64,000 nucleotides of DNA from Cryptomeria japonica (taxonomy: Eukaryota > Streptophyta > Pinopsida > Cupressales > Cupressaceae). The position numbers were made by a program, and so were the translations under genes. How positions within the stretch are numbered: position 1 is the stretch's first letter; every line of letters begins with the position of its first letter. Positions 10,380 through 23,000 of this stretch are shown here, piece after piece. The stretch spans positions 617,082,476 to 617,146,475 of the forward strand of contig NC_081408.1 of the NCBI RefSeq assembly GCF_030272615.1, in the 5' to 3' direction. The notes beneath the pieces are model-generated. The model saw nothing but the letters and a program-made list of their open reading frames with translations, was not told the DNA's origin and searched no databases.

Positions 10380-13300
10380 TGTAGGAGCACCTAGTTTTGA
10401 GTCCAGTTTCTTCATTTTGGTGTATTTGTTCATAGGTTGGTTTGGAGTGGTCAATAAGAGTCTTCTCTTAGGTCTTCATAATCTTTTTTTATGCTTTTCT
10501 AGGTTGAATGTCCTTAGGACAATGCATTTGCTCAATTTTGCCTTGTAAGCCCTTGTAAGCCTAAAATGGCATAATCTTTCATTTTGATGAAAAATGCCTT
10601 GAATAGCCTTGTTTGGAATTGGGACATGTTAATGTAATGGTTTTTAGTCATCCTAGATGGTTTGGAGGAGAAAACAAAGCATGTAAGGCAAAAATGCACT
10701 TTTTGGCAAAAGTTGTCAAAGTTGCTTGACAACTTTTTGCAACGTTGAGCAACTTTTTGCATTTTTGAGCAAAGGGTTGGTTAGGAAACCAATGGAGATT
10801 CAGTTAGGACAAAAATGGCATATAAAATCTCTAAGAATGAATGCAATGAGGTTGTTGAACGCTTGGAGCTGATTGGAATACAATTTGAGACCATTTTTGA
10901 AGTTTTACATTGCATTTCTCAGGAATTAGAGCAACAATCCATACTTAATGGATTGATTCCATTGTTGTACTTTTCTTGTTGTTTTTTACATGTTCTTGTA
11001 GTGCTCAGGAAGCAATTTGCTTAGTTTATTTGCAGGTTTTAATTGAGTTTTCAATTTTGCAAGCTCCTGGCTTGAGTAAGGGTTTGAGAGGCCCAAACAT
11101 GGTTCTAGCTTGAAGTCCTTTGAGTTATTCTCAATAGCCCTTGGAAATCAAGCCATGGAACCTTTGTACAATGTATATAGCTTTTATTTTCCTTTGGAGG
11201 TCATTGAAAGTCCAATGAGCATCATTTCCTAGGCGAGCTTAGTCATAGCCTAGTTAGGAAATGAATAAGATTATGCAAGTGTTTGTAGGAATAAGCAAGG
11301 TTGGAGTTGCAAAGCATTTGGGATGAACAAGTGATGTGTGGAAGAGAAAATGTGTGAATTTGGAGGTGTGGCAGTGATGCAGAGCATCCTGGAAAACCAA
11401 TCACAACTCTAGGTTCATGTTGATCCATCCAAATTTTAATAATGATAACAATTTATTAGAGTCATAATTCATCATTCTTCAACAATCAATCAATCAAGAA
11501 AACATAAACTTAATCTAGGTATCAAACTTGCCAACTTGCTGTCCCTTTGGATAGACCTGTACACAGAGGTCTATAACTTTCTAACCATATTTAAACACCT
11601 CAATCCCTTCGGTCAGACCTGGAATAACTAGATTACAAACAACATATTTAGAAATTAGCCACATCCAATGGTTAGATTAATAGTTATGGCCGCTGCATTA
11701 TGATCCATTTCTGTTGTCCCAAACAAATCATGTGCATGCCCAGTCCACCTAGGGCATCAAATATCTTTCAAACAACAAACCAAAATGATCCCAAACCAAT
11801 TTCACATGAACCCTTTATGGATTTACTTTCATAATATGCAATCCATTAAATTTTACAATGGTTTAATCATTATATAAAGATAAACCATTGTCTGCAACTC
11901 CATTGAAGATGGTTTAAAACTGGTTTTCACCAAAATATTCACAACTTCCACAAATATAAACAAAAACGACTTAGACCAAAGGGAAAAGAAAGAGGATTCA
12001 CATATATTTCTAATAAATCTATTTAGAGGTCTTAATAATCCCATATGATTTCATACCATACGCTGCAACATGACTGTTCTTAGGAAATATCAAATCTGCA
12101 ATTAACAACTTTCACCAAAAATTCCATAACTTATTCATTTCTAAACATAATCACTCCAAACCAAAAGGAAAAGAAAGGTAATTCACGTATCTAACTATCA
12201 ATTATACATATACAAAGGTTTCTAGGCCATACATGGTCTTACAAGGCCTGGAACCAACATAAAAACTGGAAAGCCAATCAAAATGGCAATAGTAGAATGC
12301 ACCAAAATGTATCAAAATGTTCTTTCTTCCCTTTCTTCCTTTTTTCCTTTGGAACAACCATACAATGAATTTTTATAGACTCTTGGTCCATTTTGACCTT
12401 ACAACTACCTCTCATAACCAACTTTTAACCCCTTTTGCAACTTTTGTTGCATTTTTGCAACATGGCTTGACAACATTTTGTTGTCAAGTTGACAACTTTT
12501 ACACTTTTGCACAAATGACTTCATGGTTTTACAAAAAACCTTCAATACATGTCCAAATGACCATTTAACAATCTCATACATTCTTATTACCATTTCAAGG
12601 GTCATTTCACAATTTTTAACCATTTGACCAATTAAGACCTTAACTAGGACAATTTGACAACTTTTTACAAATGGCTCTAATTAGCCTTACATATTGATTC
12701 ACCGTGACTTAAAATGAACATAAAAACTCAAATGTGATTGAATTTACTCATGAATTATATTTTATCTTCTTGTAGCCTCTTGGTGCTTAGGTACTCCTGC
12801 ACTAGACAGATCAAGGAAGACAGCTAACCCTTGGAAAAAAACCCAAACAAGCCCAAAACCACCTAGAACAAGCATTTATCGGGTTTCGTACCTATCCAGT
12901 CAGACCAGGATTCCTAAATTCATAAATTGGAAAGTAATTACAAAAGGGTATCCTGATCAGCAAAGAGTTTGTGTGGGTCTTTGGAGAGATTGTGAGTAAA
13001 TCCACAAAAACTGGTCAAGTAGGGATAATTGGGGCTCTAGGGCTACTAGCCTAGAAAATAGGAAAAGGAAGGAGCGATGGGTAAATGAATCAAATCCTCA
13101 CTCAAAACCAGTTGATTACCCTTGAATAACATCACAAAAACCTACCACAACCTCTACAAGCATCTGTTAGGAGTTTGAGAGTGTAAGGTTGGATTTACCC
13201 TTGTGAATCTCAACCATGCCTGAGCAACCAATGAGCACCTCTTGATTGGGAGCACTCTTAGAGAGTTAAGATGCCTAAATTGATTAGTAGACTAGATGAA

Positions 13301-13380
13301 CAATGAATGAAGCCCACTAGGACAACACTTGACTACCCTTAAACAAGGAATTAACTCTCTTTGAGTAAATCTCCCCATCA
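10380..13380 (+). repeat. 3' LTR of the chromodomain element, interrupted by a related solo LTR
   Basis: 10380-11374 and 12802-13380 together match the 5' LTR. The break comes after the shared 'tgtgtgaatttggaggtgt' and resumes at 'atcaaggaagac'. The polypurine tract is the G-rich run just before 10380. The LTR ends in CCCCATCA followed by GTTCG. Confidence 0.85.
11375..12801 (-). repeat. Solo LTR inserted in the 3' LTR, reverse orientation
   Basis: About 1.43 kb is absent from the 5' LTR at the same point. On the minus strand it starts TGCAGGAGTACC, close to the host LTR start TGCAGGAGCACC, and near 12430-12510 it has inverted versions of the same Gln-like 'ttgcaac/gttgcttgacaac' blocks. It therefore appears to be a solo LTR of a sister family. 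No coding region is seen, and I could not find a convincing target-site duplication, so recombination is an alternative origin. Confidence 0.65.
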
Positions 13381-14016
13381 GTTCGGTTAGAGGAAGGACC
13401 AACATTCTCATGAAATAAGCTATACAAATTAGGCTCCATATCCGTAGTAATTAAACCTTGGGAATCCTTAATTATGCAACTTCTCGCAGGAATATTGTAG
13501 GTAGGAATAATGGTAACAAAAATCATGCACAAAGGAGGGAAATTTGAAAGCATAAATTAAAAATTGTGATTAAACAATGCAATTTTATGTAAAAGTGATT
13601 TACTAGCCAATAAATTAAGCAATTTGATTTGTGAATTTGAAAGATAAATGCCTCTAAATCATAGCATAACATGTCATAAAGATTAGATTTGAAAGATTAT
13701 GCAACCCATAAGTTAAATTTAGAATCATTAACCTCTAAATTTATGTAATTCAATTGAAAATGAGATCTATGAGTGCAAATTTGAATTTTAAAATGCATAA
13801 ACAGTTAGATATGAGACAATGGATCTGAATTAGGCAATACACAAGTTCAATTTTAAAATTATAAAATAGGGTTTTTGTGAATTTAACCTCTAAAATTATG
13901 TAATTCAATTACAAATAAAACTTATGAGTGTAAATCTGAATTTGAAAATTCATAAACAATCAGATTCAAGATCACAAATAAGAAATTAAGGTACAAAAGG
14001 CGGGTTCACCAAAAAA
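13381..14016 (-). pseudogene. Leader and gag-like start of a minus-strand gypsy fragment
   Basis: On the minus strand the segment just inside the LTR (13998-14013) reads TTTTTTGGTGAACCCGCC, the same TGGTGAACCCG primer-site core as in the element at 38322-51358. It leads to an ATG at 13553 whose peptide ('TYNIPARSCIIKDSQGLITT') is alignable by eye with the N-terminus at 2788 ('PLYNIMPIKSCAKVL'). The reading is cut at 13381 by the chromodomain element and resumes at 4165. Part of the apparent ORF below 13381 is chimeric LTR sequence. Confidence 0.5.
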
Positions 14017-15179
14017 TGTAATAGTGGAAAATTAGGGTTAGGGATAAATTAAGATAATAAAACTACTAAATGACCTAATTAACCAATTACATTGAGGGGG
14101 AGAGAAATCTAATAGATCTAGCCTTGATAGATGTAGATTTTGATCAGATTCCAAGCCTCCTATATGGGGCTCTTTCCTCCTCATATTGAATCGAAATTGA
14201 ATTGTTAAAGATTAGGGCAAGATAGTGAATTATTGAAGCAATTTGATAGAAAGAGTAAGCTACAGATATTGTACAGAGCCACCAACATGGATCTAAGCAG
14301 AAGAAGATGATTCAAGTATGTTCTCATAAGTTTGGTCTGAATTTTTAGTATTAGGTAGTATCAATTCGCCATGGTCCTCTGAATTTCTCATGGTTGAAAG
14401 TTGAACTTATTTATCATGGTGAATCTTGTTGATCCTCCTGAACGTATCTTTGTATCTATTTCCTGCACATAGAAAGAAGGGAAATTTTTTTGGGATAGGG
14501 ATTTGCCTTAGGTCAAACCCCAGTTTTGGAATTAACCATGAAATTGAATAAAAAATATAAATGAAGTACTGCAGTGGAATACTTTCCTTTTGAGGGAAAG
14601 ATTTAAAATGAATGAAACACTAATGATATACCTTTAATGAATTTTTGTTTGTATTCATAAGGAATTAGGGTTTCATGTAGATTGCCTTCATAAAACATAG
14701 AGCATGAATGTCATCTTGAATGCTTGAATCTTGACTTCACCTCTGCTCCAATGCTTGATAGAAGACTAATTGCTTGCTCACTTGAATTTGTTGGAGTGTA
14801 ATTGAGATCTTGAATGAGGTTCTTAGGTTTCAAAATGAGAGGGGTAGACCTCCTTTTATACTTGCTTGTCAAAAATTAAATTAAATTTTTGACCTAAGTT
14901 GACATGGGATCTAATTTCCCACTCTTAGAATGTGACCATTGGGGATAGTTTGGGGCCCAATCAAGGAGCCTAGGGCACATATGCCTTGGTCCTGATTAGG
15001 CCCAGGGCGTGGGTACCATGGTCCTACAAGTTAGGATCTCTGTCAAGAGGGTCAAACTGATGAAAAGGTAAAAAGGTGACATGAATGAAGGGTGTGATCA
15101 GAATCAATGCTTCAGTTAGGCCGTAGAGGAAAGAACACCAAGGTGAGGGCAAAATTGTAAGCGAGTACAATTTAGGATG
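14017..15179 (-). repeat. 5' LTR-like sequence of the minus-strand gypsy family
   Basis: This is the diverged partner of 2810-3907. Its minus-strand end (TATTACA at 14017) abuts the TGGTGAACCCG primer site, which supports the LTR call. The start near 15179 aligns with 3907. 'gcccaatcaaggagcctagg' and 'gccttggtcctgattaggccc' near 14960-15002 correspond to the Gly/Pro-coding-looking block near 3670-3750. Confidence 0.65.
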
Positions 15180-18100
15180 CTATAAAAGTATTGCTCCAGT
15201 GTTTAATATAAATATGATAGTCTTTCCATATTCTAACACTTTTGTTGAAAAGAAACCTACACTAGTATAATCTAAAAAATGAATATTGTAATACCACAAG
15301 ATCAAAGGTCACTCCAGTAATATGGTGCTAACATTGTAACATTAGAAATTAGTCCTTGAGCAAAACCAAAATTCAATCATTCTTTCAAAAGTCTTTGCTT
15401 ATATTTTGAACAATTTTCTTTTATAAGTAGAATTTTTATGTCAACCTTGTCCCATTCAAGTATTAAAGATAAAATTATAAATATATAAATTTTAATTTAA
15501 TAATTTATTTTTTACATTTTTTTATTTTTTCTTAAGAAAGTTAATTTGATTCTTTGTCTAATTAATACAGATTAGAAGGATAAAATTAATCTATTTTTCT
15601 CACAATAAAGGTAACCTAATTTTTATCTTTCGATTTGGAAAATAAAATAGCATAAAAAAATTAATCACTTGGAAGTGTTGGATTTAGTAAAATATAAACT
15701 AAAAATAAAGAATGTTTGAAATTTTAAATGGTGTAATACTAACATGTTTTCTTTTATAATATAAATTAAAATATAATGAAATGATTTTAAAATATATATT
15801 TCAAATTCTAAGCTAAAGAACTAAGTTAGTAATGAGTAAGTATACATTGGGTTTAATGTTTTACTCCTTCATTATGTTATGAGGAGGATTTATATATAAA
15901 GAAGATGAATATATTTGGAAGTGTAAAATTGCCAAGATTTGTAGACCGGTGCTAGTGTAGATCGATCCATACAAGAAAATGCATGCTCTACCTATAATTT
16001 TAATACAAAATATAAAAAATATAAAGCAATAGTTGAAGTGATGATGGATTAACTCACAATATGGAGTAACAACTATCTAAAAACAGTGGTACCTAAAAAT
16101 AGGCACGTGTGAAAAATTAATTTAGAATTAGCTAAAGAAAGCACATGGCTAGCTAATAATAACATGTAGCTAAGGATAGGCACATAGCACTTGGCACTCC
16201 TAAGAAAGATTAACTTTATGCTAATACCCTCTCTTAAGCATAATTTAGGTGGTCTCAACAACTAGGCCTAATGAGGTATCCAAGTATAATGCAATTTATC
16301 TTAAAGTGGAGAAAAGGATAAAACCCATCGAGATAAAGATCCTCACCAAAAGAGAGAAAATATAAATTATTCTCAAAGAATAATGAGAAGAATAAAACCC
16401 ATGTGATGAAAAAGTTGCCCTCATAAGATAGAAGAATAGAGACTATGCATTCCTCTAAAGTAGAGTCTCCCACAATGATGGTAGATGCCTAATATTCAAT
16501 GGTAAAGATGATCCAATCATGTTGAACATCATTCCTCCCTTTGTGAAGAAATGAAACCATAAAAGTGTGCAAGTGATCTTCTTATTGCATATAGAAATAT
16601 GCAAGAAGAAGAATGAAAATATTTCAATTGTGCACATGATCCAAAGACCTAGATGATGTCTTCAAATGATACTTAAAGATCTTTGGGACAATGTAAAACT
16701 GTGATAAATATTGATAAGATAAATTAGGTACCATAAATGAATTAAGTACATGAATCATGAATGTATGGTAACAACTGAACTAAAACTAATTTGATATTGT
16801 TGCAAAGGGTGCCAAAACAAATGAAGATTGAGTCAAATGTGTAAACTAATGAATATCTATATAATGTCACAATAGAAGCTAATGTAAGCAAGGTAAGAGA
16901 AAGATCTAAAGATGTATATAGAACGACTAACAACATTGATGTGATTTTCATAAAATAAAAAATAAATATCATTAATAGTGTCTTCTAAATATATAATATG
17001 GACTCTACAAATAAAGATGATAAGTTTGGTGGAAATACATCCCAATGTGGCAGATCTAGAAAAATGATATCAATAGACACTAGTCCATATAATCATTTGA
17101 AGCTATAGACGAATCAAAATTATATTTAAATATAGCAATAGGTGATGAGGGAGGTGAGATCTCAATACAAGTCATGGGGCTACATTGTTCATCCCCAAAT
17201 AAGGTGGATGTCTTGCAAGATGTTTGAGTGAGACCATATGATGTTTTTGCAGTGTTGAAATCAAATGATCATATAAGGTAATACCATGATTGAGAAGAAA
17301 TTATTTTATTTCATCAAATTGATGATGAATATAATTTTTTTGTTGTATGTCTTTTCTTCCCACAATACTCACACCTGATTTTCTATCAATTATGAGGATT
17401 ATGAACAATACTCAAATGGAAGGGATTTCATGTGGGAGACATGATCATTTGAGCAACAAAATAAAAAAGAAAAAAAAAGTGTGGTAGGAAACATGAAAGT
17501 GCACAAAAACACATTACGAGACACCCTCAATTCAATATTTAGACCCCCCTAAATTTCAAAACTTTATATGTTTAGTTCTTTAGAGAAAGTTTAATGGAAC
17601 AAAAAAAAATGATACTTTATAATTCTAGAGAAATAATGTTTCCAATGGATCAAGTAAAAAAATTATCAATTTTAAAAATAAGGCACTCAATTTCAAGTTT
17701 CAAATCAAAATTTATAAAAATTTTAATTTTGTTTATGCTACTTAAAATGCACTTCACAATTTCAATATTACAAAATTCTTTTGAAAAATCAAACTAGAGA
17801 GAGGTAGAAAGGACGCTAATTTTAAGCCCTCGCTAGTAGGAATCATGTGTTTTTAGCCCTCTTTTGATCCTACCATATGACCAAGGGCTAGACTTATTAG
17901 TGATTTCCCCTTGTTGATTGGATAATAGGGTATGCCACAAAAATCCAACATAGAAAGATATCATATGCTAACACAAAGGAAAACTAGCAACCTACACATG
18001 CAAATACTTGCAACAATCGCTAATTGGTCATTTGTAATGAAATATGTGACAATTTGCTTGTAACATAACTTTGAATGTAAATTAGATCAAATTATATTTT

Positions 18101-18900
18101 TTCTACATGAAATACATTATTTTACACATTAATTATTAAACTAGAAACAAACAGATCAAAATAAATTCTAAAGATAAAATACCAAAATATAATTACAATT
18201 TATTCACATAATTAAATTTAACTTAAACATTCAAACCCCACTATTGCATCCATTCATATTATTATTTTTTAATTAAAAAAAAACACTTCTTACATTAATA
18301 GATATTCCATAGCAATAATCAAAAGTAGAGTGTAATGATGTGAACACCTTAACAAATACTTTTATTTTTTACCTTCAATTTAACAACCTTTTTTTTTAAA
18401 ATATAAATATAAATATAATATTAATGGTTGACACTTACCTTGGTTTAGCATGGCTACAACTTATTCCAAAGAAAAGAAAAAAACAATGAAAAGAATATAG
18501 AGTGAGGTAGAAAAAACATAGAAAATGGAGATTTTCAATCAATAGCATGGTTAAAATGAGTTTTTCTTTGTTTATTTTATTAACATTATTAAATTAAAAT
18601 ATTATATTTTTTATAATTATTTTATTAGTATATTAAAAAAAGTTGTTATGAATAAATTAGTTCTTAAATAAAACAAAATATTTGTCAATTATTTAATTAT
18701 TTTATGTATATTTATAGATAAATTAATTATAGTGTAAAATCATTATTTTCTTTATCTAATTATCTATTGTATATTTATAATAATTTAAATGATTAGATCT
18801 CTTATTTTGAAAATAACTCTTCAACTAAATTATGTATATAGAAATAATAAAATTTTGATACTATTATATATACTTAAAATACAGAATAAATCATTATTAA
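15180..18900. other. AT-rich intergenic stretch, no feature recognised
   Basis: I see only short, non-conserved ORFs and A/T runs, for example near 15480-15560, 17460-17480 and 18240-18420. 16255-17500 is slightly less AT-rich and could be an old retroelement remnant, but no motif supports it. No RNA gene was recognised. Confidence 0.5.
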
Positions 18901-20051
18901 ATTATATATTAAATGCATATATGCAGTGTGGGGGAAGTTTCTAAAACCTGGTATGGAGATTAATTATTTAAGCAATCACACACGTTGAAAGGGACGGGAC
19001 AAGAAATTTTTTTGCGACGCCAACTGAATCTTTTGACGGTGACCCGCATCTTCAGGTAAGCCAGCCTCTAACGTATCTTTAAGATAAGTAGACATTTGCC
19101 GGCCCGGGAATATTTTTCCCGAGCAAAATTCTGGCAATGAGAATCCATGTAAAAAGCCTATCAAATCAAATAATAAGGGCTGTGAGAATAAAAAAATGTA
19201 AATTTAACTACATCAGTGTTCTTTTTGGGTTGCGAAAACGGATAGTTACAGGCATGAATGTAAAGGATGGGCTACAGAGGAAGTCCCGTATAGGACAGAA
19301 ATAATACTCAAAGGAGTAGTGAATTTTGTCAGGTGGGCCTTCAAATTTTTATTTTATAAACAGACTGAGAAGGAATATTGTCCTGGTTAAGCTTTATGGG
19401 CCTTGGCACTTTTGGGACTTTTAGGGATTTCAATGGCAAAAAGCATCAAAGATCTGTGACATAGTACTTCTGTAAGGAGTAACATGATGTATATGAAAAC
19501 ATTTGATCTTGGAGCAATAAACATATTCAATTGTCCTTTCAGAAAATGTAAAGAAACCCAATGGAGTACAGCTTCCTACAATTACATTTCTTCTGTTTTT
19601 CCAGTTTCCAGTGTGTAAAATCTTCTGTTAGGTTTCTACCTTCTGTGAGTATGGTAAAAAGTTGGCATTCCCCACTTGGACAGAAATGGCAATTGAAAAT
19701 CTGTAGATTGGTAGGATTTGATTTTCACAGTCCATATCAGTAATGGCATTAGAACTTTTGGAGAAAACTGTGTAAGAACTTTTTAGATTGGTGGTATATA
19801 CGTATACTCTTCATTGAATTTCTCCTGAGTGAGTTTTCCTCAACAATGGTGGGCAAGACATTACATACTGGAAACTCTGCAACATTAAAGGATTTTGCCG
19901 ACTGTAAAAACTGTCTTCAGATGACTAGGTAGTTAAAAGAAGAAGAGTCACATCTCAAGTATCTTCTATTATGGGTGTTCCTGTTTACGGTCGTCAAAGA
20001 CCATACAGAAGAACCTGAACCTTGTTAAATGACAGAATTGTCCAACCCATA
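18901..20051. other. 3' flank of the bHLH gene with a small GC-richer island
   Basis: 18976-19164 is notably less AT-rich than the surrounding DNA (for example 'gccggcccggga' near 19098) and has a 62-codon minus-strand ORF that I cannot relate to any family. The rest probably contains the 3' UTR of the bHLH gene on the minus strand, but no poly(A) signal could be placed with confidence. Confidence 0.4.
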
Positions 20052-23000
20052 TCATTGAACAACTAGCTGAAGGGCCTTCTTAAGTTCGGCAATTGTTACT
20101 TTCTCCCCACTTGGCGTTCTCCTCACCTGCACAATTGCAAATCCACTGTCAGCTTTTAATTACAGAATTCACCTTTAGTGTTTTCGAATTGAATGGTGAA
20201 TTTAGGTCATGGGTTTTGTGCTTTAATGTACAGTTCTCTGCAAAAGTAATTCAGTTAGGCATTCAGTAAACAGGCTCAACGAACCAGACAATGCAAGGTG
20301 TATACAGATTCAGTGCAGAGAGCTTAGAGTGCATGTATACACAGCAGGTATTTGAGCACCTTTAGGGCATTTCAATTCAAAAAATATATATGGCTTCTGT
20401 TTTAACAGAGTAAACCCTAAACAGCCAGCAGATTATTTGTTATTTGGGAGTAAAGTTCCTGTGGTTTGGTTTTAGGGTATTGAGACTACCTTTGCTTTTA
20501 TGGTTGCCACAAGGAAGTCGGTCTGCACCCTTGAAGACTGAAGCTCATAAGTTTCTACACAGAAATGAGAGAGAGTCTGCAGTATTTGCAGCAATTTCCC
20601 CTCCTTCCAAGCACATTTCAGCTCTATTAGACCCTCCTCATCAATGATCGATACTTCAATATCTTCTCGAAATGCATCAACTGCTCTAATAATTGTTGAT
20701 GAAGTAGGTTCTTCTACAACGCGGATCTTCCTCTTATCCAGTCTTTCAAAACCTTTATTTGAAGGCCCAGTACATTCACTTTCTGTCTGATTCTTCTTGC
20801 AAGATTCTAACTCAACCACTCTGCGCTGAAGATGCTTCATATAATCTATGGCGTCTCCTAAGATCGATGTCTTGTCTGTCTGTTGCAGGACAAAGATAGC
20901 AATTGTCATTCGAGCTGTTTATTTAGAAATGTATTTATACTTCGATATGGATAAGCAGTTTATCTTGAAGTTTTAAGAAAAGATTTCCTGTACCTCATCT
21001 ATGGTATACAAGAAATGGTTTCAATTTAAAACACATGTGAAGCCAGAAGATACATAATATTATCTAACATTGAAGAAAGGTTTAGGAAAGGGCTCCAAGA
21101 ACATAATATTATCTAACATTGAAGAAAGGTTTAGAAAAGGGCTCCAAGAACATGAAACATAGTATTCAGCTAACCTCATGGAAACCTAGAAGGCTTAATC
21201 ACATTACAACCAGACATTTCTACAGTTACATCATATCCATACTATCTCCTCTGATTTTTTTGTACTTGATAAAATCCTCTAAATGACATTGCTTAAGCCT
21301 GGGACTGTATTTAAACTACAATCTTCATCGTTTATTGAATGTTTCAAGATTACTCTGAACTTTTGAAGAATAAAAGTTCATCTGAAACAACTAAAACAAA
21401 ACTGAAATGGTACTTTAGTATGACTGTCAGACTGTGTGGTTTTCTTTTACAGGGTGTTGTTGACTCATTTAGCAGTGTTTGTTAAGACCTTGTATTTAAA
21501 CCATTCCTTGGAAGTTAATGCAAGAGCATTGAATTAAAAGCCTTGTATTTAGAGTACTACTTTGTGTTCTTCTTCATGTATCCCTGCCAAGACTAATGAA
21601 GCAAAAGAATGCGGCTTGAGAAAGGATATTGGAAGAACAATCCCGCATCCCAATGGGATCGGAACAGCTCACAATCCCCATTGCAAAGGGGTGGGTAATT
21701 CAATTTCTAATTAAAGTTCCCTATGCATTTTAGTTAAAATTGCAAATTCAAGGAATAAGTTTAATTAGATTACCTTGGTGACAAATGGAACTATAGATCT
21801 AAGAATCTTGAACTTTTCATTCAGTTTCTCCCTCCTCTTGCGCTCAGCGAGAACATGACCTGTATTCAGCTCTTCTAGCTTAGAACCATTTTGGGCTTCT
21901 TCACTAGTTTTAGGCCAGGCTTCGTCCCCGTCCTTGCATTGCAGCCTGGTAATCTTAAACAGTATGCTTTTTAACATTGATTGTGATCTGGTTGAGGATC
22001 TGGCAACTCCTCTGTTGACCCACTTTGAGAAAGCACCGCCATAGGAATTTTTAAACTGCGTATAATTCAAGATCAACGGCTGTTGTTGCAGTATAAAAGA
22101 AACTGTTTTTAAAAAAGGACTGTTGTCATCAGTAATCTCGTTCTTGTGTTGAGACACAGAGTGGGTCGTGGTCTTCTCCTCAATTCCAACAAGCATGGGA
22201 TCATTAGCCTGAAACTGAGAATTATTATAAGAATTGGATACATATCCTCCACCATTGTAGACCATGTCTTCTTGATTATAGTAAGGCCAAGCAATATAAT
22301 TTGAACAACTAGGGGAGTTGATGGCTTGCATTGATTCATTCTCATTCTGTAAGCCAGAAATGTGTGGGTGCTGCATGCATTCTTCCTGTGACTGCACACT
22401 GCCATCTGAACTCTGCAGACTTGAAGTTGAGTGCTGCGATGATATCTCTGGTTCTGGATCTGGATCCTCCTCATCAACCCAAATGTTCTTAAGTTGCTCT
22501 ATAATACTCGGATCCTCTGCTACCTGTCCAAAAATTGATCCAATACATCTTACTATAACATACTATACATCATACTATAGCATATCAACTATAGGATCAA
22601 AGCCTCTAATACTAAAATCTCAGGGGTATTAACAACTTACCAGGTTTGTTACACCTACTTCAATCACTCCATGTGTGACCGGAATACATAGTACGGTCTG
22701 CAATAGGTAATGTACATTAGAAAATGAAATCTGCTTGTGGCTTCTGTAAATGTGCTAAATCTTCACTAATATATAGAGTTTGGTGCTTACCTGTATGCCA
22801 GAAGTCTGTTAAGAATGGAAGTTCCGGATCAGACCAAAGAGCCAATGTAGTAAATGTTAGTATGGATTTATCCGCTATAACAAGAATGAAAGAAATGGTT
22901 AAAGCTTTGGATAGTGTGAAAAGCACCTTAGCAAGAAGAACACGGGAGAAAACCTTGCTTTCCACTTCATTGGCTCTACACAGCCACAGAGGATGTCCAT

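Larger units (their letters stand above)
4166..13380 (+). mobile_element. Chromodomain Ty3/gypsy retrotransposon, complete but decayed
   Basis: A plus-strand element bounded by LTRs beginning TG(C/T)AGGAGCACC and ending CCCCATCA. It contains, in order, a PBS, gag, protease, RT-RNase H, integrase and chromodomain, then a PPT-like GGGGGAGTATGG before the 3' LTR. The pol order (integrase after RNase H) and the terminal chromodomain mark it as a chromovirus of Ty3/gypsy. Flanking 5-mers GGTCG (left) and GTTCG (right) look like a target-site duplication with one change. It splits an older minus-strand gypsy fragment. Many stops and a few frameshifts make it non-autonomous today. Confidence 0.9.
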
